A stretch of 64,000 nucleotides of DNA from Echeneis naucrates (GCF_900963305.1 NW_021780168.1:312501-376500), one strand, 5' to 3'; positions 1 through 9,765 are shown, counted from the first letter of the stretch. Notes: generated by a model from the sequence alone, not told the origin. Made by a program: numbers and translations.

Positions 1-47
1 GAAGGCAGCTATGCTCACAGCTATGCTCACCACTATACCACCATTGC
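1..47 (-). pseudogene. tRNA-Gly(TCC), 5' half at window edge
   Basis: On the minus strand it begins GCAATGGTGGTATAGTGG and reads through the D-arm into the anticodon arm, where the window ends, so the 3' half is not visible. A 12-nt piece of the D-arm region is tandemly doubled (7-18 and 19-30), which would break the fold. Compare the full genes at 14849 and 38699. Confidence 0.7.
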
Positions 48-111
48 ATGCAAAATGGTGAGCATCCACTCCGAATGGACGCGAAATGGTACCGTTTGTT
101 TGCGCTGTAAA

Positions 112-758
112 AATTCTTATTTGTGCTGCTACGGTTTTATCGATGTTAGACATTTTAATTTCTGGTGATGAAGTCACACAGCCCCCCATGTTCTCCGAAT
201 GGACCCAAAGTGCAGTTGTCACCAAATTTATCAAACAGTAATGTCAGATGTCAGTAATGTAAGATGTTCAATCTTAAATAATTACGTAGCCTATCGTAGC
301 TCAAAGCTTTTGATCCAGTGAGACATTTATAAGCAGTTAGTTCCATTAGGCCACTGGGACAGATATTTAATATCTCCAAGAAGCGAGAATAGGTTAGGAA
401 GGATACTAAATGTTGTAGTGTATGATCAATGCTCAGAAAACGATTGACTACATTTTAAATGCCATAAATGTCCTGCTGTCAATGGCTCGTTGGTCTAGGG
501 GTTTGATTCTCGCTTCGGGTGCGAGAGGTCTGACTGGAACTTTTCCTGTTGCAGCCTGCTATTCCTGCTAGAATTATCCTAAATATCTGCCTTTAAGGAC
601 ATCGTGAGCAAGCAGACAATTGGTCACCTGCCAAGATAAAAATATATATAATCACGCTGTGCACGTGCAAATGAAGATCATTATATGCATCATAATCATG
701 GACCATTAAAGATGGTGACAGATAGAACATCATGTTATGTCAGCACCACAAAAGTAGT
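112..758. repeat. Duplicated block, copy 1 (partner 22785-23438)
   Basis: About 650 bp is repeated almost base for base in direct orientation at 22785-23438. The partner has an extra 7-nt step in an ATGTCAG run and a few substitutions. Both copies contain the same truncated tRNA-Pro, so the truncation predates the duplication. No gene is seen in the rest of the block. Confidence 0.9.
484..530 (+). pseudogene. tRNA-Pro(CGG) 5' relic
   Basis: Acceptor strand, D-arm and anticodon arm of a Pro tRNA (loop TTCGGGT, anticodon CGG), stopping after GAGAGGTC; the T-arm and 3' acceptor are absent. It lies inside the duplicated block. Confidence 0.8.
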
Positions 759-903
759 CTAGGGGTATGATTTCAGGTATTCTGCCTCCTCTTTCATCCA
801 AACAGTTAAATATTGTTTAAAGTTTGTGAGGTTGGATGCTGCACGCTGACTGGTTGTGTGTCCAAGAGGCTTCAAAGACGTCTTTCTGTCTTTGTAACTT
901 CGC

Positions 904-941
904 GTTACATTAAAGATTTAAAGGTCCCTGTTTCAATCCTG
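904..941 (+). pseudogene. tRNA-Phe 3' relic
   Basis: Anticodon-arm and T-arm remnant resembling Phe tRNA (AAAGGTCCCTG then TTTCAATCC). The anticodon stem is degraded and both acceptor strands are missing. The same degraded version occurs on the minus strand at 62112-62170. Confidence 0.5.
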
Positions 942-1088
942 TCCTGTTTGACTGCAGATTTGCATTTTCATTTGGACCCCAGGAAGAGGAGCTGCTGCCT
1001 CAGTGACAGCTGCTACTCCAAAGCCCACCCAGGGACCTCCTGTTTCGCTCACTTGTTGCTGTATCACCAACAAAGAGCTAAAGTCTTG

Positions 1089-1161
1089 TGGAGAATGTGG
1101 CCATTGACCCCACTACCTCTCACATGCTAAGCAAGCGCTCTACCATGTGAGCTAATTCCCC
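1089..1161 (-). tRNA. tRNA-Ala(AGC), weakened
   Basis: Full 73-nt Ala tRNA starting GGGGAATTAGCTCACATGG, anticodon loop TTAGCAT (AGC), 3' end ATTCTCCA. The acceptor stem pairs, but the T-arm has a stem mismatch and an unusual loop (GTCAATG), so the B-box is weak. No T-run terminator follows. It may be a recent pseudogene. Confidence 0.6.
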
Positions 1162-1584
1162 AGTCATCAGCACATGTTCTCTAAAAGAAAAAAGAAGTGG
1201 TACCGTGATGCATATACTGATCGTTATTTGCACGTGCACAGTGTGATTATATATATTTTTATTTTGGCAGGTGACCAATTGTCTGCTAGTTTGTTCTCAC
1301 GACTTGGGTAGCTGTGAAAGTATCTCCAGGAGTAAAATGATTCAATCAATACCTCGCTTTAATTGACAATTTCTGTATTACATCAGAGGCCCTTTGTGGT
1401 GCATGTACTTATCTTTATTTGCATTTGTATCTGTATACACACTGAAATCCTCCACAAAATGAAGGACCCTCCACCTGGAGCAGAGGACCAGAGACCAACA
1501 ACACAACAGTCTGTGATCTGACTTCATTCATTGTAACATTAGAAAAAAGCTGCAGATGATTATTTTAATTTCTGTGTTTATATT

Positions 1585-1945
1585 CAACAATGTATTTGAA
1601 TTAAAGTTGATATCTTTCTATAATGATCCATGATTGACTGCTGGACTCTGTCATATCAGTAAATCCACTGTGTTTTAAAGAAGTTCAGAGTGTTTCAGAG
1701 TTTCTGACATGGATACAGACAGACAGATCCAGTGTCCCAGAGAGACTGGGACACTCCCTGTTCTCACCGCGGGGTGGTCACGTGGTTCATGTCAGCCTAG
1801 TGAGCTGACCGGAAGAGAACTACAACGGAGTCCTGTGGGAGTGTGGCCATTTTGTTTACTTCTATCATTCTGGTTAATAACATATTATAGAAATACACAC
1901 GTGCTCTCCCCATCGGGGAATCGAACCCCGGTCTTCCGCGTGACT
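1585..1945. repeat. Inverted duplicate of 45060-45425
   Basis: This stretch is the reverse complement, with scattered changes, of DNA around the intact tRNA-Asp gene at 45042. It includes that gene's downstream flank and the 3' half of the tRNA. A shorter related copy lies at 37249-37400. Confidence 0.8.
1906..1944 (-). pseudogene. tRNA-Asp(GTC) 3' half
   Basis: Anticodon 3' side, T-arm (GGGGTTCGATTCCCC) and acceptor 3' strand of an Asp tRNA. The sequence leaves the tRNA at the anticodon (GTCACGCGG), so the 5' half was lost at a rearrangement junction. Confidence 0.75.
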
Positions 1946-2162
1946 GATTTTAATCAAATTATGTACTAGACCGTAACTTCATTGTGAAGTTTTGATGTGA
2001 GTTAAAAAAAGAGGAAATGTTGCTACGCCATCCTTGGAAAATGGAAACAACCTGTATTTGTCCACTCTACACGTGTGAAGAAATGCAAATTTTGAGCCTC
2101 TGTGCCATCTAATCAGGCAGTCTTTGTGTATTGTGGACTCACTTTGAATGGCGAATATGTAC

Positions 2163-2244
2163 CGACGAGGATGGGATTCAAACCCACGCGTGCAGAGCAC
2201 AATGGATTAGCAGTCCATCGCCTTAACCACTCGGCCACCTCGTC
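2163..2244 (-). tRNA. tRNA-Ser(GCT)
   Basis: 82-nt type II tRNA. The acceptor GACGAGG pairs fully with CCTCGTC; D-arm TGGCCGAGTGGTTAAGGC, anticodon loop CTGCTAA (GCT), long variable arm, T-arm GTGGGTTTGAATCCCAT. It reads AGC/AGT codons. The A and B boxes are close to consensus. No T-run is obvious just downstream, so expression is uncertain although the fold is sound. Confidence 0.88.
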
Positions 2245-2370
2245 CTTTTAATGTTTACCTGAACATTTTTTTTTGATGAACGTCTACCACTGATCTACAT
2301 CCTCTTTGGACCTTTACCTAACCACAGAGGCTCTGAGCTACTGCAGCAGATGAAAAGAGAAACCATCTGA

Positions 2371-2430
2371 TTTGAACCTGCACAGGGAAACCCCAATGGA
2401 TTTCTAATCCATCACCTTAACCACAACAAC
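2371..2430 (-). pseudogene. tRNA-Ser(AGA-type) relic
   Basis: Anticodon arm and variable arm of a Ser tRNA (GATTAGAAATCC, then GGGGTTTCCC). Part of the D-arm is deleted and the 3' acceptor strand is absent. The fuller copy is at 21017-21084. Confidence 0.7.
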
Positions 2431-2464
2431 CATGCACAGCAATGCTCCTGTGACTCAGCATTTT

Positions 2465-2519
2465 TGACCCTGAACCTTCTGATCTGGAGTCAGACGCGCT
2501 ACCATTGCGCCACAGAGTC
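2465..2519 (-). pseudogene. tRNA-Trp with T-arm deleted
   Basis: Identical to Trp tRNA from the acceptor through the anticodon arm (loop CTCCAGA, anticodon CCA), then jumps from AGAAGGT straight to CAGGGTCA, losing about 17 nt including the T-arm. The intact relative is at 26472. Confidence 0.8.
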
Positions 2520-3009
2520 TGTCTGTGTGCTGGGTACTGATCTAAAGATAAACAAGGCTAATCAGTTAATCAGTAGCCTGCAGGGCGGGGAAGTTGTCAG
2601 CGTCTCCACACCACTTTTGTTGTCTGACCGCTGCTGCTCTCCAAATTGATGCACAATGCCACATCTTTACTTTGATTTGCAGAACCATGAGGAATCTTCC
2701 AAGTGTTTATTTGATTAAACAATGTTCCTCACAGTACCACCATAGCTGATCTGCAGAACTGTGGCATGTGTTCATGCAGAAGTGAAAGGTCATATCCAAC
2801 CTCACAAACTCACTGTGGGAATATAGAACCATCCCATCACTATACACCAAGATACAAAGAAGCTGGACTTGAGAGTTTGTGAGGTTGGATGCTACACGCT
2901 GATTGTTTGTGTGTCCAGGACGTTTCAAGGACATCTTTCTGCCATTCTCTGCTCCAAACATTTCGATGCAACTTTCAGGGGTCAGAAACATGTGGCATTA
3001 TCGCCCACG

Positions 3010-3051
3010 CCAGTCTCTTCAGAGGCGTGGGTTCGAATCCCACCACTCTGA
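3010..3051 (+). pseudogene. tRNA-Leu 3' relic
   Basis: Variable arm and T-arm of a Leu tRNA (CAGTCTCTTCAGAGGCG, then GGGTTCGAATCCC) and most of the 3' acceptor strand. The 5' half is missing. Confidence 0.7.
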
Positions 3052-3124
3052 GCTGACACTGTCCTATCAAAGCTAGCATTAACTTTTCTGTTTCCTCACC
3101 AGAGACTGGCAGCTGGACACACGT

Positions 3125-3162
3125 GTCAGGATGGCTCAGTGGTCTGAGGTAACAGACTCAAG
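3125..3162 (+). pseudogene. tRNA-Leu(CAA) 5' relic
   Basis: Begins GTCAGGATGGCTCAGTGG, like the 5' exon of the intron-bearing Leu(CAA) gene at 10681, and stops after the anticodon. The same D-arm-variant relic recurs at 30187 and 46047, so it spread by duplication. Confidence 0.7.
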
Positions 3163-3374
3163 AAAGACTCAGCAGAAAGTTTCAATTCCAACCACATCTC
3201 ACATCACAAGTCTGTGCTTCAGTTCAGGAAATGTTGATGGCAAATTTGTGAATTTAGCTGATCTCAAGAAACAAATAAAATATTTTGTCAAAATTCCAAA
3301 CAGGACAACCCCAAAGAGAAACAGTAATGCAGAAAGGAATCAATAGTGTTTCTGACTGGTGTGATCTGAGTTAG

Positions 3375-3512
3375 GATGACATGGAGGAAGATGATCCCAC
3401 AGTGGTGGAGGTCCTTCATGCCCCCAGCACATCCACACTGGCGTCCAGCCCTCTGCCTTCTACTTCCTCTTCTGTAGCTGCAGTTGATACTCAGGCTGAA
3501 GATGAAGAAATG
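3375..3512 (+). other. Exon-like open segment, unrecognised
   Basis: A 138-bp segment with an AG before it and a GT after it is open for 46 codons. It encodes an acidic, Ser/Pro-rich peptide starting DDMEEDDPTVVEVLHAP. I do not recognise the protein. It may be a stranded exon or exon-like chance; no neighbouring exon was found. Confidence 0.25.
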
Positions 3513-3642
3513 GTAAATATCATTGTGTCCATTTGAGAATGCAGGAATATAAACACGAGTCTAACTCTTGACTAGGCTTCTTCAAGTCCGTCTTGAATGA
3601 TCTCGAAATTTGTTTGTTTGTATAATGAGCATATCCCTGCAG

Positions 3643-3705
3643 GGTTCCATGGTGTAATGGTTAGCACTCTGGACTCTGAATCCAGCGAAAATCTCGGTGG
3701 AACCT
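3643..3705 (+). pseudogene. tRNA-Gln(CTG), T-arm deletion
   Basis: GGTTCCATGGTGTAATGG through anticodon loop ACTCTGAA (CTG) is intact and the 3' acceptor GGAACCT is present, but about 9 nt around the variable loop and 5' T-stem are missing (63 nt instead of 72). Confidence 0.8.
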
Positions 3706-3781
3706 GAATCTTACCAGTGAAACACAAAAATTCCTGTTTGTCCACTTGACAGCTTCTATGCGATCTGATCAGGCAGTCATT

Positions 3782-3840
3782 GTGCTGCGTTCAGGTCGCA
3801 GTCTCCCCTGGAGGTGTGGGTTCATATCCCACTTCTGACA
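3782..3840 (+). pseudogene. tRNA-Leu(CAG) 3' relic
   Basis: Anticodon arm (TTCAGGT, CAG), variable arm, T-arm and 3' acceptor of a Leu tRNA; the 5' acceptor and D-arm are gone. Similar relics lie at 5257, 21956, 22265, 40506 and 48882. Confidence 0.75.
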
Positions 3841-3863
3841 GAAGCTGCTTTTCTTTCCTCTGA

Positions 3864-3908
3864 TGCCAAAAACCAGGGGCCTTTACATCTTCAGTCTAAC
3901 GCTCTCCC
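3864..3908 (-). pseudogene. tRNA-Phe internal relic
   Basis: Minus-strand remnant with Phe-type D-stem/anticodon arm (GAGCGTTAGACTGAAGAT) fused to a damaged T-arm and 3' end. Confidence 0.5.
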
Positions 3909-3973
3909 ATGTTAGCACAGCGGAATTAGCTCAATGGGCAGGCTGCTGGCTTAGTATGTATTAGTATCAATAA

Positions 3974-4021
3974 GTCTTGTCTTGTAAACAGGACATGTTG
4001 CATTCATTCCCCAGCAGTGCT
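3974..4021 (+). pseudogene. tRNA-Thr(TGT) 3' relic
   Basis: Anticodon arm TCTTGTAAACAGGA and a degraded T-arm ending CAGCAGTGCTT. This belongs to a dispersed family of decayed Thr copies sharing the same 3' flank (see 40957). Confidence 0.6.
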
Positions 4022-4184
4022 TCACTCTCAGTGGAGTTCCTGCTCATCACTTCCTGTATTCCAGCTTTTGCTTGCAGTTTCTGGACAAGACAAAGTGGTT
4101 GTTGCTGTGTTGAGCAGATGGAAATGTGGTGACCGCTTTTCACAGGAGACAAACTTTGGGAAGATATTGGCAATATAACACTAA

Positions 4185-4256
4185 GAGCTCGTCCGCGATT
4201 TGAACCCAGGACCGCTCACACCTGAAGCGAGAATCATACCCCTAGACCAACGAGCC
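4185..4256 (-). pseudogene. tRNA-Pro body with CAG anticodon
   Basis: Full-length 72-nt molecule with Pro acceptor and D-arm (GGCTCGTTGGTCTAGGGG), but the anticodon loop is TTCAGGT, giving CAG (a Leu anticodon) where Pro(CGG) has TTCGGGT. The T-stem has a G-G clash and the second acceptor pair is lost. Most likely decayed from Pro(CGG). Confidence 0.7.
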
Positions 4257-4274
4257 ATTAGCTGCAATGACTTA

Positions 4275-4328
4275 AAGAGCGTTAGACTGAAGATCTAAAG
4301 GTCCCTGGTTCAATCCTGGGTTTCGGCA
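4275..4328 (+). pseudogene. tRNA-Phe(GAA) 3' part
   Basis: Clean anticodon arm (ACTGAAGA, GAA), T-arm (CCTGGTTCAATCCTGGG) and 3' acceptor TTTCGGCA. The 5' acceptor and most of the D-arm are replaced by unrelated sequence. Confidence 0.75.
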
Positions 4329-4615
4329 TCAAAGGTAGTACCTGAGTGAGATTCAAACTCAGTTTTTTTTTTTTTACCTACATTTCCAATATTCTCCCTC
4401 CTCTTTCAACCACGCCATGAAATATTGTGAGGGTGGATGCGTCACGCTGACTGGTTGTGTGTCCAAAAGGCTGTCAAAGACGCCATTTTCTCGTGGAAGA
4501 TCGCAGGATTTTTCAGATGATGTGGTCCTTTTGGCACCATCAGCCTGAGATCTACAGGGTTCATTGGATCGTCCACAAAAATGGCTGCATGAACATTAGA
4601 ATGCTTGGACCACTT

Positions 4616-4646
4616 CGGCCCGGGTTCAATTCCCAGTCAGAGAAAA
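4616..4646 (+). pseudogene. tRNA-Glu(CTC-type) T-arm relic
   Basis: Short match to the 3' end of Glu tRNA: GGCCCGGGTTCAATTCCC and a changed acceptor strand. Similar scraps lie near 14710 and 46617. Confidence 0.45.
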
Positions 4647-4755
4647 TGGCTTTATTTCATTTAAAATACAGGTCACTATCAAAACGCCCTCATATGATGT
4701 TATCATCCACCTACACTACAATGTGTTAAATACAGCATGCTAGCATAGTTGCATC

Positions 4756-4827
4756 TCCCATATGGTCTAGCGGTCAGGATTCCTGGTTTTCACCCAGGTG
4801 GCCCAGGTTTGACTCCCGGTATGGGAA
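4756..4827 (+). tRNA. tRNA-Glu(TTC)
   Basis: 72-nt tRNA with perfect acceptor pairing (TCCCATA with TATGGGA), A-box TGGTCTAGCGG, anticodon loop TTTTCAC (TTC) and T-loop TTTGACT. One T-stem mismatch (A-C) and a C-for-T change in the D-loop lower the score. It would decode GAA. No strong T-run follows. Confidence 0.78.
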
Positions 4828-5256
4828 ACTCCTTTACAATAATGGACCTACCACTAGCAGGCCCCATGTTGGGCAATAAATACTTTATTGGAAGCCCAAC
4901 AATGAGTTGGAGAAATCTTCAGTTCACAGTTGAAACATTTATTAAGGTCACCGGTAAAGTAAGGCAGCGCTGGGCTTTAAGTGACAGAGCTCCCCCAGGA
5001 TCTCTGCCAGAAAGAGCCCTGATATCTGGAAAAGTTTCACATTTATCTTCTTGAGCTGGGTCTGTCCCGAACAGAGGTTGGACTTTCACACAACCAAATG
5101 TAACTGTCAGTCAGATGTACAAAGATGTCATTTACAAGCAGTTTCTACGAACAGTTAGTGGAGGAATCAGTTGAATGAGGACAGATGTAACTTAAAGCAC
5201 AACAAAGATCTTTCCCAGAAGGCCCTCAGACAAAGAAGCTGGGTAACAGCACAGAC

Positions 5257-5318
5257 TGTCAGGAGTGGTATTTGAACCCTCAATTCCAGAGGAGACTGTC
5301 ACCTGATCACAGCACCTT
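5257..5318 (-). pseudogene. tRNA-Leu(CAG) 3' relic
   Basis: Degraded 3' two-thirds of a Leu(CAG) tRNA on the minus strand, ending in an intact CACTCCTGACA. The anticodon and T stems are mutated and the 5' part is missing. Confidence 0.6.
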
Positions 5319-5639
5319 CTACAGCTGCTATCAAAAGGCTTGTTGGGGAAATCCATCCACGGTTTTAATGTAGGACTATTCATCTACCTGTGTCTACCTG
5401 AGCTTCATTCATAGTAATTGAGGGATCAGAGTGTTGGAGAGCAGAACTCTTTCCTGTGCTTCAGATACACTGTTTGGTTCTGAGCTGATCATTAATAATC
5501 AATCAATGAATGACCAATAATCTTCACAGCTGCTCTGAATGGTGACAGTGAGGCAGCCTTTGTGTTTACATCTGAATCACATGTGATTTTGGAAATTCTT
5601 CAAAGCAGCTTCAAAGGAAGACTTTCATTCTGTGAGTAC

Positions 5640-5690
5640 TGTGACATCTTCCACAAAAAAAGAAATAATTTTTGCGCTGTAAGAAGATAC
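5640..5690 (-). other. Unexpanded ancestor of the 13.4-kb minisatellite
   Basis: On the minus strand, just downstream of a tRNA-Ile(TAT) relic, the flank reads GCGCAAAAATTATTTC then TTTTTTTGTGGA. The same flank after the Ile relic at 13243 leads straight into the T-rich array, so this is the single-copy form of the array's first unit. Confidence 0.55.
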
Positions 5691-5712
5691 CACCTTTCTT
5701 CAAATAGCTCAA

Positions 5713-5770
5713 CCAGCTGAGGCTTGAACTCACAACCTCAGCATCATGTTGCAGGTTACTGTCATATAAG
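5713..5770 (-). pseudogene. tRNA-Ile(TAT) 3' relic
   Basis: Anticodon remnant (CTTATATGACAG), intron-like segment and T-arm GTGAGTTCAAGCCTCA of Ile(TAT). The 5' half is lost and the 3' acceptor has drifted. Confidence 0.65.
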
Positions 5771-5877
5771 AACTGATTGTCCCACGCTTTTGCAAAGGCA
5801 CATCACAGGAGCACATCCAGCAGTAGAAGGTTCAGGTTTGAACCAGTTCGAGGATCTACTTTCCTGTAGCTTACTTT

Positions 5878-6070
5878 CTATCCAGCAGGACTGACAGCTT
5901 CATGTGGGATTCTCACAGAGATGATTCAAACCTGATCACAGTGATCAGTATGGATATACAGTATGTTTGCTGTCAGTGGAGGAAACTCTCAGACAGGACT
6001 AATAGTCATGTTTGGGATGTTCCTGGATTTGAGTTGAATGAGTGTAAATTCTCTCTGATTGTAACACACG
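5878..6070. repeat. Repeat block (partner 30650-30844)
   Basis: About 190 bp nearly identical, in the same orientation, to 30650-30844. It is one of the tRNA-flank blocks that moved as a unit; no gene is seen in it. Confidence 0.8.
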
Positions 6071-6274
6071 TTAACGTCATAGACCAACATGGATCGTTGG
6101 TCAGATTGTGAGACTGAAACGCTGCCTACGAGGCCTGGAACCCAGAGAAAGTAAAAGAGTGAGATGGAGGAGAGCTGTCAGAGTTTCAGTATAAACATAC
6201 AACATACAGCCCTGACCACTGTTGTATCCAGGCAGTGCTGACTGACTGACAATGGGACATTAACATGGCCCAGT

Positions 6275-6347
6275 GACCACGTGGCCTAATGGACAAGGCG
6301 TCTGACTTCGGATCAGACGACTGAGGGTTCAAGTCCCTTCCTGGTTG
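6275..6347 (+). tRNA. tRNA-Arg(TCG)
   Basis: 73-nt Arg tRNA: GACCACGTGGCCTAATGG, anticodon stem TCTGA/TCAGA with loop CTTCGGA (TCG), T-arm GAGGGTTCAAGTCCCTT. The acceptor has one C-C mismatch (3' strand CCTGGTT). It reads CGA. The cleaner copy is at 48075. Confidence 0.75.
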
Positions 6348-6566
6348 GGCAGTTGTGTGTAGGTGAACAGACTAAACTGTGTCCATTTTACAGAAATCAG
6401 TGAGGTTTTTCCGATCTCCTCCACAGAAGGTGGATCTGATCAGGTCATGGCCAACACTGACCTCTGCTGCTTGATGCTGCCTTCATCCTGATGAATGTTG
6501 AAGCAATGAAATATGACAAGAACAGACAATAAACTGACAACAGGACATTAAAATGGGCCACACTCA

Positions 6567-6619
6567 GACCCCACATGGCCCAAAGGACAAGGTGTTTGAC
6601 TTTGGATCAGAAGACTGAG
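6567..6619 (+). pseudogene. tRNA-Arg 5' relic (tandem copy)
   Basis: Second, decayed copy of the Arg(TCG) gene about 290 bp upstream, with matching 5' flank (GACATTAA). D-arm and anticodon arm are recognisable (TTTGGA in place of TTCGGA); the T-arm and 3' end are lost. Confidence 0.65.
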
Positions 6620-6889
6620 CTAAAGATTTATGTTCACAGAGATCACAGAGAGTCTCTTGAACGGCTCTTTAATATGAATGATGGGAACCAAGTCACCGCC
6701 CCCCTCGCCATTTTTCTATTCGTGCCTCTGTGCCAGCAAATAAAATTTTGTAAGGTATGACAAAAGAAAGACACAAAAGGTGAACTGTGATGGCAGTAAT
6801 CAAGGTGTGAACACAGTCTGGCAGCTCTTCAGGGAAATACACAGAACAGTCTGTCTTTTCTGGACATGTTTGGTGTTTCTAACACAACA

Positions 6890-8830
6890 CAGCTGCTTGT
6901 TAACTTTCTACATAAATGCTTCTCTTTGGGGTTGTCCTGCTCAGAAATTCAGTAAAAAAAAAAAAGATGATTTGCTATTTTAAATAGATTTCTTGAGATC
7001 AGCTGCAACAACACAACCCTAATCTCTAATCACTGCAGTTAACAGTCCTCTCATCATATGCTAACGGTCCTCATGAATTTAAGAGGATCGTTGTCTGATC
7101 ATTCTGTTCTTCAAACTGTTACCAAGACCACAGAAACTTCCTGCTGAAGGAGGACAACACATTTATTCAACAAACTGGAAAAAAGTTCAGAGTCACAATT
7201 AATTATCCAACGTGTTTGTTGACTTGATTCACTTGGATTCAGTAAATGCTGCTTGTTGGGGCAGCGTTAACTGACAAAGATAAAATAAATAAAGAAGTAA
7301 ACAATCAATGTCTTCTAACTCAGATCACACCAGTCAGAGACACTATTGATTCCTTTCTGCATGAGCGTTTCTCTTTGGGGTTGTCCTGTTTGCAATTTGG
7401 ACAAAATGTTTTATTTATTTATATTTATTTTTTAAAATCAGCCAAAGTCATTAATTTGTCATAAACATTTCCCGAACATGATTCATGATGATTCATGATT
7501 CACGCTGCTGTGTCCTGGTATGAAGCACAGTGGTTCTGTCAATGTGTCCTTTCTTTCTTCTTACCTTATGTTACCTTAACTGTTAAATTCAGTAATAGCT
7601 ACTTTTTGTTTTTTTACTTTTTTATTTATTTCCACCGTTATCTACAGTCATGCTAATTCTCAACTGTACATATATTCTTACTGGCTTCTTTTGAAAATAT
7701 ATTCATACATTTTATTTTTTACTTCATCTTTTATCTTTGTTATTTTATAATTATATTTTGTACCACAGAGTTGTCTTTAAAGTTTGTTATACGTTGTGTA
7801 TGATGGCAATAAAAACATTCTAATTCTAATTCTAATTCTTTGAGGTTGCTCTGGTGGAAATTTGACCCGTTTTTAATGATTTCTTGAGATCAGCTAAATC
7901 TATGAATTTGTCATCAACATTTCTGCAACTGAAGAACAGACTTGTTTTTTCAGAGCAGTAAGTGCTATTTGTTGGGGCAGAGTTTGTGATTTCAAATGTT
8001 TTTCATTCCGTCCAAGGATTAACCAGGACAGAGAGTTTATTTAACAATTTGGTGGAAAAAAGTTTTGGTTGGAATAAAAACAACAACAAAGATGGCCATT
8101 TTGAAAAGATTTGTTCAGATCAGCTGCAGCAACATTAATCACCAGAGTTAGCTGTCCTCTCATCATATGTTAACGGTCCTCATGAATTTAAGAGGATCGT
8201 TGTCTGTTCCTGATGGACTAAATGTGTTCTTCATTACAAACCATTACCAAGATCATTGAAACCGCCCAAACCAAGTAGACAGGGAGCTGTGGGAGTGGTT
8301 TCATTCAGGTATAAGATGGGCAAAAGGGAGTCCATTGGAACTGCAACACAACACAACATTCAACATTCATGATGAATGTTGATGAATGTTTCTATTCTCT
8401 TTGCTCTCTTTTTCCCCTTTCATTGTTAAATGGCAAAAACAACAATAAGTCTTGGAGCCATGTTTTCTTCAGATCTTCAGATCTAACTCAGATCACTCCA
8501 CTCCAAAGACACTGATGAAGTCTTTGTGCATAAGTGCTTCTCTTTGGGGTTGTCCTGGTTGGAATTTGGACAAAAAAGATGAGGAATGTCATTCCTTCTT
8601 TTCTTCAATCACCAGGACAGCAGATAATATCAATGATATGGGGGTGAGGGTTGAGGAAGTAATTGAAAGTCACAAATGTTACCTTAACTTGAGCACTAAC
8701 TTGACTGTTGAATTCAGTAAGTGCTACTTGTTGGGGCAGTGCTGACTGACAAAAACAACTTAGAATGCATCACTGATCATTTCAATTAGAAAGACTGATG
8801 ACGTCCTTTTGTACAAGTGCTTCTCTTTGC
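6890..8830 (+). repeat. Repeated units with the TTCTCTTTGGGGTTGTCC motif
   Basis: The motif TTCTCTTTGGGGTTGTCC recurs near 6915, 7370 and 8540 with a variant near 8820. Another shared stretch (TAACGGTCCTCATGAATT) occurs near 7060 and 8170. Both occur on the opposite strand at 52560-53200 and 56440-57480. No conserved coding frame and no clear terminal repeats seen, so the nature is unknown. Confidence 0.6.
7500..7845 (+). mobile_element. LINE-like 3' end with short-repeat tail
   Basis: AT-rich, non-coding, ending with GGCAATAAAAACATTC and three to four tandem TTCTAA units, the kind of tail seen at 3' ends of some fish non-LTR retrotransposons. No reverse-transcriptase sequence is attached, so this would be a dead 5'-truncated insertion. 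The family was not determined. Confidence 0.45.
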
Positions 8831-8842
8831 AGTTGTCCTATG

Positions 8843-8901
8843 AGCAGAGTGGCGCAGCGGGAGCGTGCTGGGCCCATAACCATAACCCATAACCTCTGCT
8901 A
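8843..8901 (+). pseudogene. Initiator tRNA-Met, T-arm replaced
   Basis: AGCAGAGTGGCGCAGCGG through the CAT anticodon is intact; then a short ATAACC duplication replaces the variable loop and T-arm before the 3' acceptor CCTCTGCTA. 59 nt instead of 72. Confidence 0.8.
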
Positions 8902-9162
8902 ATGGCTTTTTAGCAACAGCTAGCTGTTCACTATCCAAAGTTTGTTGGATTTGAAGATGACATCATTACAATCGTAAAAATGCCATACTGAAGCTGCACT
9001 AGCTGAAGAGGGAAGATCTTCAGTACAGTATTAACCTTGCTTGTTTTAACTCCCAGCAGTTTTCCTTAGCAGTGGAAATAAAGCAAATTTCAAATGTTGT
9101 TTTAGTGCCGAGTACCCAGTCTGCCTCCTTCGAACTATTCACTGCTTTTTTTCCAAAGCCCA

Positions 9163-9215
9163 GGGGAATTAGCTCAAATGGTAGAGCGCTCGCTTAGCAT
9201 GTGAGAGGTTGTGGG
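9163..9215 (+). pseudogene. tRNA-Ala(AGC) 5' relic
   Basis: Perfect Ala(AGC) sequence from GGGGAATTAGCTCAAATGG through the anticodon arm; the T-arm degenerates at TGTGGGGCTCATC and there is no 3' acceptor. Confidence 0.75.
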
Positions 9216-9348
9216 GCTCATCTGCATAGCAGTGAAAATTTGTTTTGTTGTTGCTTCTGTCGGCAGAACTCTGGCATGACTACGTTTGTGTTTTGAGCTT
9301 CATTAACTTTTTGCAACAAGATACCAATCTTCCAAAAGCTCAATCAGC

Positions 9349-9442
9349 TGCTCCAGGTGAGGCTTGAACTCACAACCTCGGCATCACTTCACAAGTTACT
9401 GTCTTATAAGTACCGCACGCTAACCGATTGCGCCACTGGAGC
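9349..9442 (-). tRNA. tRNA-Ile(TAT) with intron
   Basis: 94-nt gene: acceptor GCTCCAG/CTGGAGC, A-box TGGCGCAATCGG, anticodon loop CTTATAA (TAT) and T-arm GTGAGTTCAAGCCTCAC all fit vertebrate Ile(TAT). A 20-nt intron follows the base after the anticodon; removal leaves 74 nt. It decodes ATA. This is the only complete Ile(TAT) here; relics lie at 5713, 13243, 26021 and 49977. Confidence 0.88.
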
Positions 9443-9487
9443 CTGGGACTTGTCCCTCCTGACACGTTCTGTGAAACAAACAGTAAC

Positions 9488-9540
9488 ACCCGAAATGGCT
9501 CCGTTGGGAGAATGTTGGACTGAAAATCTAAAGGTCCCTG
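9488..9540 (+). pseudogene. tRNA-Phe 5' relic
   Basis: Phe-like CCCGAAATGGCTCCGTTGG, then the anticodon arm with loop CTGAAAA (GAA); ends after AGGTCCCTG with no T-loop or acceptor. An inverted copy with flank lies at 49879-49928. Confidence 0.65.
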
Positions 9541-9765
9541 TAAACAGCCCTTTTTTATGTGGACATGCTCAGAGCCTGCTGAGGAAAGCCTGGGTCGACA
9601 AACCAAGTTGATAACCACCGTCGTGATACTCGATACTCTGGTTGGAGCTTTCGACTTTGTCGAGCCAGCTCACCCAAACAAAGCCCGGCTGTGTTGAACT
9701 TCCTTCGTCAGATGCTCCTCTGCTCTCATCGTAAAAATTGTCCAAGTTTTAGACAAGATAAGTTC

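Larger units (their letters stand above)
1979..2465. repeat. Duplicated tRNA-Ser block (partner about 20600-21115)
   Basis: A Ser(GCT) gene, a Ser(AGA)-like relic and their flanks occur in the same order and orientation at 20.6-21.1 kb. Copy 1 has lost seven bases of the D-arm in the Ser(AGA) relic; copy 2 keeps them. Confidence 0.8.
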
